From the NCBI RefSeq assembly GCF_028765575.1, contig NZ_JARACO010000001.1:124001-188000 (forward strand): DNA of 64,000 nt. The letters run 5' to 3'. The notes under the pieces were generated by a model. It ran no database searches, had not been told where the DNA came from, and worked only from the letters and a program-made list of their open reading frames with translations. Every line of letters begins with the position of its first letter. The first letter of the stretch is position 1. Below are positions 18,192-28,086 of this stretch, in pieces. The DNA comes from Aliivibrio sp. S3MY1 (GTDB lineage Bacteria; Pseudomonadota; Gammaproteobacteria; Enterobacterales; Vibrionaceae). Made by a program: the position numbers and the translations under genes.

Positions 18192-18226
18192 AAAAAAGCA
18201 CAAGAACTTTTCAATTCTTGTGCTTT
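18192..18226. terminator. bidirectional terminator
   Basis: A perfect 12-bp stem AAAGCACAAGAA/TTCTTGTGCTTT (18195-18206 and 18215-18226) separates the convergent ydjM-like and chemoreceptor genes. The T-run is longer on the minus-strand side (TTTTTTA). Confidence 0.87.
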
Positions 18227-18249
18227 CATCTACTCATTACTTCATGTAA

Positions 18250-19911
18250 TTACAAAGTAAAACGTTCAACTAACTCAGATAATTCATTAGCTTTTTGGTT
18301 TAACACGATACCACCAGCGCGGTTCTGGCTCGCTAGTTCCGCTGACTCTGAGCTTTGATCTGATACAGAAACAATGCGCTCAGAAATTTCTTGGCCTACA
18401 ATACTCTGCTCTTGCGTTGCCGTTGCAATTAATGAGTTCATTTCCATAATAGTATTTACTGATACTAAAATGTGACCTAATGATTCAGACGCAGCCACCG
18501 CTTTATTTACAGTCAATGTACTGAAGTTTTTGCTTGATTCCATAACCTGAACCGCAGAATCAGAGCCTGACTTTAACGCCTCAATACGTTGATGTATTTG
18601 CGCAGTGCTCTCTTGAGTACGGCTCGCTAACTTACGTACTTCATCAGCAACAACGGCAAAACCACGCCCTTGCTCACCCGCTCTTGCCGCTTCAATCGCC
18701 GCATTTAGAGCTAATAGATTAGTTTGCTCAGCAATACCTTGAATGACCGATAAAGTACTGGCAATATTTTGCACATCGCCTTCAAGCTTAGAAATAACAT
18801 TACTTGCTTCATCCAGCTCTGCTGCTAATGTTTTTACTGACTCAGATGCTTCGTTAACGGTACGCATAGCAATTTGTGCATTATTATCTGCATCTTGTGC
18901 TGAATTCGCTGCTTGCTCAGCATTTGAAGATATCTCATGAGATGACGTTGTTAATTCTGTCATCGCCGTAGCAATTTGCTCCGTTTCTGAACGTTGATTA
19001 GTAACGACCGCATTCACTTGTGCTGAACGCTCTGACATATTGGTAGTTTCCGCAACAACCTCTTGGCTAACTAAAGAAACATTACTAATAATTTGATGTA
19101 ATGAACTCACAAAAAGATTGAAATTCTTACTTAACTGGCTGAACTCAGGAACCGTAAAATCAGTCATACGAGCCGTTAAATCAGCATCACCAGAAGCAAA
19201 TGATTTAATTGATGCGTCAAACTGTTGAATTGGAGCCATTATGCTTTTATTAATAAACGAACCAAGCGCTGCTACCACTACGATAATGATAAGAGTAAAT
19301 AAAACAATAGTTTGCATACTGTCAGATAACTGCTTATTACTCAGTGCTTTCATATCATTAATAACAGCATCGACATCATCAGTATAAAAACCAGTACCAA
19401 CAATTAAGTCCCACTTAGGGAAATATACGCTGTACGCCAGTTTTGGCAGAGCCACCGTTTCATTTAATTTAGGGTAATAATATGTTGTATATCCTGAATT
19501 TTTTTTTGCTGCACTAATGATATCTTGAATGAAGTAATTGCCCCTTTTATCTTGCATACTCCACATATTATTACCAATATCGCTAGTGTCACCTTGTACA
19601 ATACGAACACCATTTGATTGAAAACCAAATAAATAACCAGTATCTGCAAATTTAACTAACTTTAACGATTCAAGTACTTCTTCTTTTGTATCTCCTTGTG
19701 CTTCAAGGTGTTTTAACTCTGATGATACAATATCTAAATAAGATTTAAGCTCCACTCGCTTCATTTCCATCATTTGGGTGCGAGTCATCTCTGTTTGAGC
19801 TTGATTTAATGCACTTGCTTCTTTATATGTCATCGTCATGATCAATACAGAAGTAAGTACAATCGGCAGTATTGCAAGCAAGTACAATCTTGCTTTTATT
19901 GTTAAATTCAT
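18250..19911 (-). CDS. methyl-accepting chemotaxis protein with single Cache domain
   Basis: A 553-residue chemoreceptor. TM1 (about 9-29) and TM2 (about 203-223) flank a periplasmic single-Cache (sCache_2) domain; the segments [17 protein letters not shown] and [18 protein letters not shown] are typical. A HAMP domain and the cytoplasmic signalling hairpin follow, with the highly conserved tip [20 protein letters not shown]. sCache_2 receptors usually sense small organic acids; the ligand here is unknown. It is a single gene closed by the terminator at 18192-18226. Confidence 0.93.
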   Translation of the reverse strand: MNLTIKARLYLLAILPIVLTSVLIMTMTYKEASALNQAQTEMTRTQMMEMKRVELKSYLDIVSSELKHLEAQGDTKEEVLESLKLVKFADTGYLFGFQSNGVRIVQGDTSDIGNNMWSMQDKRGNYFIQDIISAAKKNSGYTTYYYPKLNETVALPKLAYSVYFPKWDLIVGTGFYTDDVDAVINDMKALSNKQLSDSMQTIVLFTLIIIVVVAALGSFINKSIMAPIQQFDASIKSFASGDADLTARMTDFTVPEFSQLSKNFNLFVSSLHQIISNVSLVSQEVVAETTNMSERSAQVNAVVTNQRSETEQIATAMTELTTSSHEISSNAEQAANSAQDADNNAQIAMRTVNEASESVKTLAAELDEASNVISKLEGDVQNIASTLSVIQGIAEQTNLLALNAAIEAARAGEQGRGFAVVADEVRKLASRTQESTAQIHQRIEALKSGSDSAVQVMESSKNFSTLTVNKAVAASESLGHILVSVNTIMEMNSLIATATQEQSIVGQEISERIVSVSDQSSESAELASQNRAGGIVLNQKANELSELVERFTL

Positions 19912-20084
19912 TCTACTTATCCTAATAATTACAGCTTAACACTATCCGCCATGCAAAAATCACACCAAGACAATACACAAGATAATACGCTGTAGTTTAA
20001 ATCCTGTACTTACTAAAATAATATTGCTAATTTTCTGTAGTTATCTAAAATGAATGACTTATCCACACCTATTGAGCATACCTT

Positions 20085-20471
20085 TTGAGATTCTCTTTAC
20101 TACAATACAAGCGTCAAAAAATCGCTTCGTGGTCACTAATTTTAGTGTGTATTGTGCTATTTGTTTGTTTTTCTCAAAATCTGGGTTTATCAAAAAGCTG
20201 CCCTTTATCATCTCAACCTGACAATATTGAGCAAATCCACACTCTCAATTCAGACCAAGTTCAGAACGATGATGCTTCACAATGCAGTAGCAGTGAACAA
20301 TTAGTCAATGCTCACACCATTCATCTAGATCTTGCTATCCCAATGTTTATTTTAGCCCTTCTTATTGTCGCGGCGCTCCTTAAACAGACTGGATCAACTT
20401 ACTTTTTTACAGAACCGATCACCTCTTATGGTGTTCGGCGACATCTGGCGTTTTGCACCTTTCAAGAGTAA
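20085..20471 (+). CDS. putative ScsA-like membrane protein (TTG start)
   Basis: A 128-residue protein with two hydrophobic segments (about 14-34 and 84-104), a Cys/Ser-rich loop between them (CPLSS, QCSSSEQLVN) and a short tail. No ATG fits the frame: the best start is TTG at 20085, with an in-frame stop 12 bases upstream. The position in front of scsB, 55 bp away, makes a ScsA-type role in copper tolerance plausible, but the sequence itself does not prove it. It may be translationally coupled to a 12-codon frame at 20050 whose TGA overlaps this TTG. Confidence 0.55.
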   Translation: MRFSLLQYKRQKIASWSLILVCIVLFVCFSQNLGLSKSCPLSSQPDNIEQIHTLNSDQVQNDDASQCSSSEQLVNAHTIHLDLAIPMFILALLIVAALLKQTGSTYFFTEPITSYGVRRHLAFCTFQE

Positions 20472-20526
20472 CCACACCGTAAGTACTTATATCTTTATTT
20501 AATATAATTATTTTCGGAGTAAAACC

Positions 20527-22641
20527 GTGTTTACATTTCAACAAATTAAAGTCATCGCTCGATTTCGTTCAGCGGTGCTATTGGCATCAGCGTTACTGTT
20601 GTCCGCTTTTTCTGTATTTGCTACAGAACAACCTCTGTCTACAGGTTGGTTAACCCACCCTGACCATCCTCCAGCGCAAGTTCGTTTTATGCTAACTGGT
20701 GAAATAGATAAATCAAATAATAAAGTTCAAGGTTTATTAGAGGTAAAACTTGATGGTGAGTGGAAAACCTATTGGCGCTCACCTGGTGAAGGAGGTGTCT
20801 CTCCTGCTCTTGATTTGAGCCAATCTCAAAACCTATCTAATCTAAAATGGTTTTGGCCAACCCCTGCTTTTTATGAGCAGTCGGGGTTAATGATCCTTGG
20901 TTATAAACATAATGTTGTTTTTCCAATGGAATTAACGTTTGAAGATATCAATCAACCGTTATATTTTTCAGGAAAATTAACCCTGCCAACCTGTACCAAT
21001 ATCTGTGTTCTTACTGATTACGATTTAGGACTATCTCCTATCGAGCTTAATAAGCTAGAAATCGAAGCGAGCGCTCAGCACTTATTCCAGCAAGGGTTAG
21101 CTTCTGTTCCAAAACAAAGTGATTCAACAACGCTCGTTAGTGCATCATTTGATGCCGTATCACAGAAACTGCAAGTTCAACTGAATCATGATGCAGGCTG
21201 GGCAACCCCTCAAATTCTGATTGATGGCCCAGAAATAACGGATGATTACTTCTCTCAACCAATAGTAGAGATTGATGGTAGTTTAATTACTGCAACCTAT
21301 CATGTTACCAATTGGTTAGGTGATACGGATTTAGTTGGTAAAACAATTTCAATTACTGCCTCTGATGAATTATTTGCCCATGAATTAACAGCAATTGTCG
21401 ATGCAAAACCTCTAACCCAGATCGCAGACACTAGCATTATTACCATGATAGCTTTTGCTTTTTTAGGCGGCTTAATTCTTAATATCATGCCATGTGTGTT
21501 ACCTGTATTAGGCATGAAACTCAACAGCATGGTTGCATCATCAACCTCAAGTAAACGATCTATTCGCTTGCAGTTTTTTGCTTCTGCCGCAGGGATCTTA
21601 ACCTCTTTCTGGTTACTTGCGACTGGTTTGCTTATTTTAAAGTTTACAGGCAACGCCATTGGTTGGGGGATCCAGTTCCAAAGCCCTATATTCATTGGTT
21701 TTATGGTTATTATTACTGCGTTATTTACCGCCAATTTATTTGGCATATTTGAAATACAGTTATCAAGCCGTTTTTCAACCTCTATTGCAAGCAAGGGCAA
21801 TAACACAACTGCTGGTCATTTTGTTCAAGGGATGTTTGCAACACTACTTGCAACTCCATGTAGTGCGCCTTTCTTAGGTACTGCGGTTGCTTTTGCGTTA
21901 GGTGCAAGCGTTGTTGAAATGTGGCTGATATTTACTTCGTTAGGACTTGGAATGGCTCTTCCTTGGTTATTGTTCGCTTTATTGCCGGGACTTGTTTCAT
22001 TTATGCCAAGACCTGGTATGTGGATGAACAAGGTCAAAATCATTTTTGGTTTGATGATGCTAATAACCACACTATGGTTACTAAGTTTGCTTTCTCCCTT
22101 TCTTGGCAGCACCACTATTTGGGTTATTACTGCATTATTAATTATTTTCTTACTATATAAAGTAGGTAAAAAACACGGCAAGAATACCGTTATTGCTATC
22201 TTAGCTATTATCGTTTTCTTTAGCAGCGCATTACTGATCATTGGCAGCATGACAACAAAACATTGGGTAACACCTATTGTCGACGATATCCCTTGGCAAT
22301 CTTTGGAACAACACTCTATAAATGAATATGTAGCTCAAGGGAAAACCGTCTTTGTCGATGTTACCGCCGATTGGTGTATTACCTGTAAAGCCAACAAGAT
22401 AGGTGTGATTTTACAAGATCCTGTCTATTCAACACTGCATCAAGAAAACGTTATTGCGATGAAAGGAGACTGGACTCACCCAAGCGAGAAAGTGACCCAT
22501 TATTTAAAAAGTCATCAACGTTTTGGGGTTCCACTTAATGTTGTTTATGGGCCAAATACCCCACAAGGGTTGCCTTTACCTGTTATTTTAACGAGTAACG
22601 ATGTTATTCAAGCAATTGAATATGCAGGGAGAACAAACTAA
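20527..22641 (+). CDS. scsB: ScsB/DsbD-type thiol:disulfide interchange membrane protein
   Basis: A 704-residue inner-membrane electron carrier that passes reducing power from cytoplasmic thioredoxin to the periplasm. It has a signal peptide, a large periplasmic N-terminal domain (about 30-300, with CTNIC), eight hydrophobic segments with Cys pairs (NIMPCVLPVLGMK and ATPCSAPFLGT) and a C-terminal thioredoxin domain with CITC in TADWCITCKANK. The long N-terminal domain places it in the ScsB branch rather than classic DsbD. The start is GTG with CGGAG eight bases upstream. The stop overlaps the next start as TAATG. Confidence 0.88.
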   Translation: MFTFQQIKVIARFRSAVLLASALLLSAFSVFATEQPLSTGWLTHPDHPPAQVRFMLTGEIDKSNNKVQGLLEVKLDGEWKTYWRSPGEGGVSPALDLSQSQNLSNLKWFWPTPAFYEQSGLMILGYKHNVVFPMELTFEDINQPLYFSGKLTLPTCTNICVLTDYDLGLSPIELNKLEIEASAQHLFQQGLASVPKQSDSTTLVSASFDAVSQKLQVQLNHDAGWATPQILIDGPEITDDYFSQPIVEIDGSLITATYHVTNWLGDTDLVGKTISITASDELFAHELTAIVDAKPLTQIADTSIITMIAFAFLGGLILNIMPCVLPVLGMKLNSMVASSTSSKRSIRLQFFASAAGILTSFWLLATGLLILKFTGNAIGWGIQFQSPIFIGFMVIITALFTANLFGIFEIQLSSRFSTSIASKGNNTTAGHFVQGMFATLLATPCSAPFLGTAVAFALGASVVEMWLIFTSLGLGMALPWLLFALLPGLVSFMPRPGMWMNKVKIIFGLMMLITTLWLLSLLSPFLGSTTIWVITALLIIFLLYKVGKKHGKNTVIAILAIIVFFSSALLIIGSMTTKHWVTPIVDDIPWQSLEQHSINEYVAQGKTVFVDVTADWCITCKANKIGVILQDPVYSTLHQENVIAMKGDWTHPSEKVTHYLKSHQRFGVPLNVVYGPNTPQGLPLPVILTSNDVIQAIEYAGRTN

Positions 22642-23165
22642 TGACAACAAAGAAGATAGCGGCAGGAAAAAAACAAAAGGCCATTCACTGGTTGAAGGAG
22701 ATCATAAAGTTTACGGCCTTCATTACACTATTTTCTGTTGCGGTAGATTATTGGCGAAGCCAAGATATGCCATCAGAAATCCCACCTAAACTGTCTATTA
22801 ATACGATAGGCGGGGAATGGGTTGATATTACAAAAATGAGCTATAAAGAACCTGTTCTCGTTTATTTTTGGGCAACTTGGTGTCCAGTTTGCAGCATGGT
22901 AAGTCCTAGTGTGAGTTGGTTAGCTAGCGACCATCAAGTTATTTCAGTTGCGATCACTTCTGGTGATGACTCTAGACTAGATAAGTTCATGAATTACAAA
23001 GATTACGACTTCCCTGTTATTAATGATTCTACGGGAAATATTAGTCGGGGATGGGGAGTCACTGCAACACCATCCATCGTCATCGTTAAAGACGGTGAAA
23101 TATCATCAATAACAACTGGTGCAACAACTCCTATGGGATTGTGGCTGCGTTTATTTTTTGCTTAA
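22641..23165 (+). CDS. scsD: membrane-anchored thioredoxin-like protein, ScsD type
   Basis: A 174-residue protein with an N-terminal membrane anchor (about 22-40) and a periplasmic TlpA/thioredoxin-like fold. The redox motif is WCPVC in FWATWCPVCSMVSP, and the cis-Pro loop is TATPSIVIV. It matches ScsD in size and layout. Translation is coupled to scsB by TAATG. It probably receives electrons from ScsB; the client proteins are unknown. Confidence 0.82.
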   Translation: MTTKKIAAGKKQKAIHWLKEIIKFTAFITLFSVAVDYWRSQDMPSEIPPKLSINTIGGEWVDITKMSYKEPVLVYFWATWCPVCSMVSPSVSWLASDHQVISVAITSGDDSRLDKFMNYKDYDFPVINDSTGNISRGWGVTATPSIVIVKDGEISSITTGATTPMGLWLRLFFA

Positions 23166-23178
23166 GGTTACTATTGTC

Positions 23179-23904
23179 ATGAAATCATTATTATTATCGG
23201 TATCAATCGCAGCAAGTTTATTTCTATCACCATTTGTCTCTGCAGAAACTCTGTCTTCTACTCAAGAAAAACAATTAGCGGAGATCTCTGGTTTACTTCG
23301 TAAAAACCCAGAAATCATTGAAGGGTTACATAGTAATTTATTACAATATATTGATAGCCAACAGTCACTAAGTAGCATCTTAACGCTGAATCATGACTAT
23401 CTATACAACAACCCTAAGCACCCTTATTTAGGTGCTGAGAATCCGAAATTAACCATCATCAGTTTCACTGATTTCAACTGCCCTTACTGTAAACGTTTAG
23501 AGTCAGGTCTTGTTGATGTTTTAGAGGCATACCCAGAAATTCGAGTGGTTAATGTCTTTTTACCTTTCCAGCAACGTATGGTTCCAGGACTAAAAACCAA
23601 CACGGCTTGGTACGCCTTAAATGTGTGGGAGAAAAAGCCTGAGCAGTACGCCGAAGTCCATCGCTTAATGATGGCAAAACCATCCCGTCATGACAGTAAA
23701 TCGATCCTGAAAATAGCAGAATTAACAGATACACGACAGGAATTGACCCCAAATCAAGAAAAGGTAAACATGGTAGAAAAGAGTGAAAAAATCTTCACAC
23801 AACTAGGACTAAGAGGAACGCCAAGTTTGATTATTGGCAATGAAATTATTCCAGGATTTATACCAACTGAAGAGTTAAAAGCCATCATTGATAAACAGCT
23901 CTAA
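23179..23904 (+). CDS. scsC: periplasmic DsbA/DsbG-like thiol oxidoreductase, ScsC type
   Basis: A 242-residue exported protein with a signal peptide cut after VSA, a helical N-terminal stalk (about 25-75) and a DsbA-fold domain with CPYC in DFNCPYCKRLE and the cis-Pro loop GTPSLIIGN. The N-terminal stalk is the feature that makes some ScsC proteins oligomeric isomerases. The start MKSLLLSVS gives a clean signal peptide; a longer frame reaching 23119 inside scsD is unlikely. It closes the operon in the order A-B-D-C, unlike the A-B-C-D order of Salmonella. Confidence 0.85.
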   Translation: MKSLLLSVSIAASLFLSPFVSAETLSSTQEKQLAEISGLLRKNPEIIEGLHSNLLQYIDSQQSLSSILTLNHDYLYNNPKHPYLGAENPKLTIISFTDFNCPYCKRLESGLVDVLEAYPEIRVVNVFLPFQQRMVPGLKTNTAWYALNVWEKKPEQYAEVHRLMMAKPSRHDSKSILKIAELTDTRQELTPNQEKVNMVEKSEKIFTQLGLRGTPSLIIGNEIIPGFIPTEELKAIIDKQL

Positions 23905-23932
23905 ACGCTAATTAAGATTTAGCCATAAAAAT

Positions 23933-23974
23933 ACCCCCAATACTAATGACTCACTATTGGGGGTTTCTTTTTTG
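23933..23974 (+). terminator. terminator of the scs operon
   Basis: A perfect 10-bp stem ACCCCCAATA/TATTGGGGGT (23933-23942 and 23955-23964) is followed by TTTCTTTTTT. Confidence 0.9.
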
Positions 23975-24016
23975 TACGCTCATTAGAAATGACAGCACCA
24001 ATGCGATTATTTATCC

Positions 24017-24874
24017 TCATGACTCTGGAGTATGTAAAGCAAAGAAGTGATTCACTGGCCCATATCCCTGACCAACATTCAATTCATCCGCATGAATAAT
24101 CGCTTGAGTAATGTATTGCTTGCCTGAAGCCATGGCTGCTTGTAATTCATAGCCTTGAGCCAAATAAGATGCAATGGCTGAAGATAAAGTACAGCCTGTT
24201 CCGTGAGTATTACGGGTTTCGATACGTGCCGTTGATAAACGCTCAACTGAATCTGCACCAATAAATAAATCCGTACTATTGATACTTTCCTCTAAATGCC
24301 CTCCTTTTAGTAACACTGATTTTGCACCTAATTGACGAAGTTCACTAATTATCGCGGTCATTTCATCTTCATTTTGAGGAATTTTAACACCAATTAATGC
24401 CGCCGCTTCAGGAAGATTTGGCGTGATAACATCAGCAAGGGGAAGAAGTTCAGATTTAAGGCTTTCAATAGCAGAAGATTGTAGAAGAAGATCACCGCTG
24501 GTGGCAACCATCACGGGATCAACGACTAAGTATTGAGGTGTGTATTGTTTTATTTTTTTTGCAACAGAGTGAATGATATTAGAATCACTTAGCATTCCGA
24601 CTTTAACAGCAATCACATTTAGATCAGAAAAAACGGCATCAAGTTGCTGCTCAACAAATTCACTGCTGATTGGATAAATGCCCGTCACGCCTTGCGTATT
24701 TTGAGCCGTTAATGCGGTAATCACCGAACACGCATAACTGCCGGTTGCAGAAATCGCTTTAATGTCGGCTTGGATGCCAGCACCGCCACCACTGTCAGAG
24801 CCAGCAATGGTTAATACAATTGGTGTTGTTACAGATAATGTCGATAAAAGTGCGGTAGTGTGTAACGAAGGCAT
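24017..24874 (-). CDS. thiD: hydroxymethylpyrimidine/phosphomethylpyrimidine kinase
   Basis: A 285-residue ribokinase-fold enzyme that phosphorylates HMP and HMP-P to HMP-PP for thiamine synthesis and salvage. Family signatures are TIAGSDSGGGAGIQADIK near residue 22, AVKVGMLSD, and the C-terminal anion-hole segment NTHGTGCTLSSAIA with the catalytic Asp/Cys region. It is preceded by a TPP riboswitch on the same strand. No other thi gene is adjacent, so it is a separately controlled unit. Confidence 0.94.
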   Translation of the reverse strand: MPSLHTTALLSTLSVTTPIVLTIAGSDSGGGAGIQADIKAISATGSYACSVITALTAQNTQGVTGIYPISSEFVEQQLDAVFSDLNVIAVKVGMLSDSNIIHSVAKKIKQYTPQYLVVDPVMVATSGDLLLQSSAIESLKSELLPLADVITPNLPEAAALIGVKIPQNEDEMTAIISELRQLGAKSVLLKGGHLEESINSTDLFIGADSVERLSTARIETRNTHGTGCTLSSAIASYLAQGYELQAAMASGKQYITQAIIHADELNVGQGYGPVNHFFALHTPES

Positions 24875-24980
24875 ACTTATTTTCCCTAACTAACGGTCAG
24901 GAAAAACAGTCACATGAGATAAAGATACCGAGTAGGTGCTATCTCATTAAAGAAATCGATCAGAGAGATCGTTTCAAGAA

Positions 24981-25071
24981 GACCATTAGTTCCCTACGTC
25001 AGTACTAACTGAATCAGGTTCAACGGGTTCGCTATTGCGATCTCAGCCTATTGGCTCCCCGACTAATGGCG
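24981..25071 (-). promoter_or_regulatory. TPP riboswitch (THI element) upstream of thiD
   Basis: Read on the minus strand, the region shows the THI-box cores GGGGAGCC, GGCTGAGATCG, ACCCGTTGAACCTGATTCAG and CGTAGGGAACT in the right order. The closing helix is ACTAATGG/CCATTAGT (25069-25062 with 24990-24983). It ends about 107 bp before the thiD start and should shut off the gene when thiamine pyrophosphate is bound. Confidence 0.95.
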
Positions 25072-25134
25072 TCATACTATCACTAATCGATTTGTAAATA
25101 GTATGCTTTTTTATGAGAATGATAACTGTATTAG

Positions 25135-26178
25135 TTAATTCTTATCTTGAGAACTCAATTTGGATGCTAATTGAGCAACTATCGTTTTACGCATATCAGA
25201 AAGCTTTGGTGCTTCACCCACTTGCCATGGTAATGGACGCATTAAATTCATGGTTCTTAATCCAAAACGTGCCGTTAATAAACCAATACCTAACCCCTGT
25301 GCTGCTCTGGTTGATAATTTACCAGCAAGGCCAGTAGATAGCATATCAACACCAACATCCGTCACCATTTCAGTTGCTCCTGCAAACGCCATGTTTTGCA
25401 AAACCATTTTGAACAAACGTAAGCGGCCCCAATAGCCAAGCTCTACCCCATAAACTTGAGAAACTTGTTCGATTAATCGAATATTACGCCACGCTACTAA
25501 TAACATATCCACCACAGCTAATGGACTTAATGCCACCATCAATGCTGATTCACCTGCGTGTTTACTAATTAATGCTTTTGCTCGTTTATCTTGCTCTGAA
25601 ACCACCATGCTGTCATACATTTCAAACACTTCAGCGTTATTATGATGCGATTCAATGCTGTTCTTCCAGCGCGTATATTCTGCCGTATTCGCCGTTGCCC
25701 CTTTCTTAGCTAACGCTTCACAAAACGGTTTTGCCTGACCAATTCCATTACCTTCAATCAACTCAGTTACTTGATGTTGAATTTCAGCTCGGTTTTTAAG
25801 TTTACGCAATGTCCATAATTCACGGCCAATAGCTGTAACTCCCATTATGGCCGCCAGACTAATTAATCCAGCCCAACCCAGCGATAAGAAATCAGCTGAT
25901 TGAATGGCAGTGATCACATGATCAACACTTTGCCACACCGTTAAACCAAGGAAACCACCAATCAGAGTGTTAATGCTCCAATGGGGTTTCTTTTTAATTA
26001 ATGGGGTTTCAATATCCACACCATCAAGTTCCTCTTCTTTAATTGCTTGAGGAACAAATTTAACACTCTCTTCAAATAGCTTTTGAGTTTGCAGGTTATC
26101 AAGGGTTTTAGTATCTTGCTCTTGCCCTAGATCTTGAGGAGATGCCTGAAAGATACGCTGTTTTTTAAACTCACTCAT
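25135..26178 (-). CDS. ycjF: YcjF/DUF697 family inner-membrane protein
   Basis: A 347-residue protein with two membrane segments (about 70-125), a soluble helical middle and the DUF697-type C-terminal region (GESALMVALSPLAVVDMLLVAWRN, followed by further hydrophobic stretches). It is encoded directly after ycjX with a 4-bp ATGA overlap, the arrangement found in E. coli next to the psp operon. A role in the envelope stress response together with YcjX is inferred from this conserved linkage. Confidence 0.88.
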   Translation of the reverse strand: MSEFKKQRIFQASPQDLGQEQDTKTLDNLQTQKLFEESVKFVPQAIKEEELDGVDIETPLIKKKPHWSINTLIGGFLGLTVWQSVDHVITAIQSADFLSLGWAGLISLAAIMGVTAIGRELWTLRKLKNRAEIQHQVTELIEGNGIGQAKPFCEALAKKGATANTAEYTRWKNSIESHHNNAEVFEMYDSMVVSEQDKRAKALISKHAGESALMVALSPLAVVDMLLVAWRNIRLIEQVSQVYGVELGYWGRLRLFKMVLQNMAFAGATEMVTDVGVDMLSTGLAGKLSTRAAQGLGIGLLTARFGLRTMNLMRPLPWQVGEAPKLSDMRKTIVAQLASKLSSQDKN

Positions 26179-27572
26179 ATTAATTTATCTCCTAGCAAGA
26201 ACTGCATCGCCTTATCCATTCGGATGTGTTGCAGTGGCTTATCACTTTCATTCTTTAAAGGCTGAAAACTCATAAAATTAAAAGGGCTGGTTTCCCAGTA
26301 GGCTTTAGTTGGAATACGTTGCGGTACTTCACCTGGGAACATCATTAACGGCTGCTGCTCTAAATTCACGCCTGAAATTGCGGAAAACAAGTCACCGTCT
26401 TCATCTATCATTCCTGCGGTGGTGGCTTGAATAGACGCAATACTCATGCACTCCATCTTGATGCCTTCATACGCCGTTTCTTGCCATGTTTGGTGGATCA
26501 TCTGTTGCAGCAAAGACACCATATTTGGGTGTTGCTCTGGTGTCACATGATCAGCCTTGGTTGCCGCAAATAGTACCTTATCAATTTTTGGCGAAAACAG
26601 ACGTTTTAACATCGAACTTTTGCCATATTGAAAACTGTGCATCAGTTGATCAACCGCTTGGCGCATATCATTAAATGACTGCTCACCGGCATTTAATGGC
26701 TGTAAACAATCCACTAAGACAATTTGGCGGTCAAAATGTCTAAAATGCTCGTTATAAAACTTTTTCACCACATGTTGTTGGTAATGTTTATAGCGTTTTT
26801 TTAGTATCGAAATATTCGAATCTTTACTCGCTTTTGCTAACTCTTCTTCGGTGTATTTATGCAAAAACATGAATGGGAAAAATTGCAATACTGGTGCTCC
26901 TGCTAATTCTCCCGGCAATACGAATCGACCCGGTTGTACCCAATGTAAACCCTGAGAATCTTTGCAATCATGAAGGTATTGAGTAAATAACTCCGCAATA
27001 TGACTTATGTGTTTTTCATCGACAGGCGCTAAAGGATCAAGCTTTTTCGCTTCTAGTAGCCACGCTTCTGACAGTACTTTTCTATGACCCGTAAGGTTTG
27101 ATTGCTGCTGTTTAGACCACGCTAAATAATTCATATCCAAAAGAGGTAAATCTAATAACCATTCTCCCGGATAATCAACAATATCAACATATAAGGTAGC
27201 ACTGTCTTGTAGATGTTTTAACAAGCTGGATTTAGGTTTGAATTTTATGGCTAAACGTAATTCACTCACATCGCGTGTTGGCTCTGGCCATGCTGGGGGT
27301 TCAGTAAGCAGTGAATCCATCCCTTCATCATATGTAAAACTAGGGATAGAAAGATTTGATTGCGGTATGCGTTTCGCACCAATCATTCGCCCTTCACGGG
27401 TCACGGATAACAAAGGCAACTTATCACTTGAAGCCGCATGTAAGCACTGATTAACCAAAGAAGTAATAAACGCCGTTTTACCTGCGCGCGATAGCCCTGT
27501 AACCGCCAATTTGACGTGACGGTCCATACTACGACTGACGAATTTATTAATTTCTTTGGTTAATCTACTCAT
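26175..27572 (-). CDS. ycjX: YcjX-type P-loop GTPase-like protein (DUF463)
   Basis: A 465-residue cytoplasmic nucleotide-binding protein. The Walker A motif is in AVTGLSRAGKTAFITSLVN near residue 28, with VDYPGEWLLDLPLL as switch/Walker B region. Family and neighbourhood (ycjF, pspCBA) agree with YcjX of E. coli, which belongs to the PspF regulon. It could be transcribed from the psp promoter: only 127 bp with no obvious terminator separate it from pspC on the same strand. Confidence 0.9.
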   Translation of the reverse strand: MSRLTKEINKFVSRSMDRHVKLAVTGLSRAGKTAFITSLVNQCLHAASSDKLPLLSVTREGRMIGAKRIPQSNLSIPSFTYDEGMDSLLTEPPAWPEPTRDVSELRLAIKFKPKSSLLKHLQDSATLYVDIVDYPGEWLLDLPLLDMNYLAWSKQQQSNLTGHRKVLSEAWLLEAKKLDPLAPVDEKHISHIAELFTQYLHDCKDSQGLHWVQPGRFVLPGELAGAPVLQFFPFMFLHKYTEEELAKASKDSNISILKKRYKHYQQHVVKKFYNEHFRHFDRQIVLVDCLQPLNAGEQSFNDMRQAVDQLMHSFQYGKSSMLKRLFSPKIDKVLFAATKADHVTPEQHPNMVSLLQQMIHQTWQETAYEGIKMECMSIASIQATTAGMIDEDGDLFSAISGVNLEQQPLMMFPGEVPQRIPTKAYWETSPFNFMSFQPLKNESDKPLQHIRMDKAMQFLLGDKLI

Positions 27573-27699
27573 TTTTCATCTCGCTTTTTGTTCTATACCA
27601 AACTAAATAAGTATTACTACTGACTACAAACAACAAATGGAGTGTACAGAACTGAATCTGAACACCCCATGAACAAAGTATTAATCAATGGCTACTTAG

Positions 27700-28086
27700 T
27701 TAAAGATCACGAAACTCACGACGGACTTTATATTCAGAAGACGTTACATAGCCTTCCATTTGTCGAATTTTCGCTTCCATTCTCGCCATGTCTTTATCAA
27801 CTCGTTTAATCACTTCCGATGGCGATTGACCCGCTTGCCATGGCTTACTTTTTACAGTGTGTTCACGCTTCTCTTCTGTTCGATAGTACATTTCAACCGG
27901 TGCTTTATCTAAAAACAACATGGCTGCAAAGTACGCCAGCATAACAAGAAAGCCCGCACTGAATAACGCGGCAGACACCACTAAGATACGTACTATCCAC
28001 GGTTCAATACCAAAGTACTGAGCGATACCTGCACAGACACCGCCAATTTTTCCGTTTCGAGTATCTCTATACAGTTCTTTTGACAT
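27700..28086 (-). CDS. pspC: phage shock protein C
   Basis: A 128-residue inner-membrane protein. The PspC domain is seen in ELYRDTRNGKIGGVCAGIAQYFGIEPWIVRIL, followed by one long hydrophobic segment and a charged C-terminal helix. The start at 28086 gives a TAATG overlap with the pspB stop and has a strong GGAGGG ribosome site, so a start five codons further upstream is less likely. PspC and PspB sense membrane stress and release PspA. Confidence 0.92.
   Translation of the reverse strand: MSKELYRDTRNGKIGGVCAGIAQYFGIEPWIVRILVVSAALFSAGFLVMLAYFAAMLFLDKAPVEMYYRTEEKREHTVKSKPWQAGQSPSEVIKRVDKDMARMEAKIRQMEGYVTSSEYKVRREFRDL

Noticed and set aside
20050-20088. A 12-codon frame whose TGA overlaps the TTG of the ScsA-like gene
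   Set aside because: It has no good ribosome site of its own; kept as a note on possible coupling, not as a gene.
21300-21806. A 168-codon frame antisense to scsB
   Set aside because: It lies fully within the membrane region of scsB on the other strand, has no ribosome site or family motif, and is a codon-bias shadow.
25073-25112. An 8-bp hairpin CATACTAT/ATAGTATG followed by Ts on the plus strand
   Set aside because: No plus-strand gene reads into it; on the minus strand it has no T-run, so it is not called a terminator.
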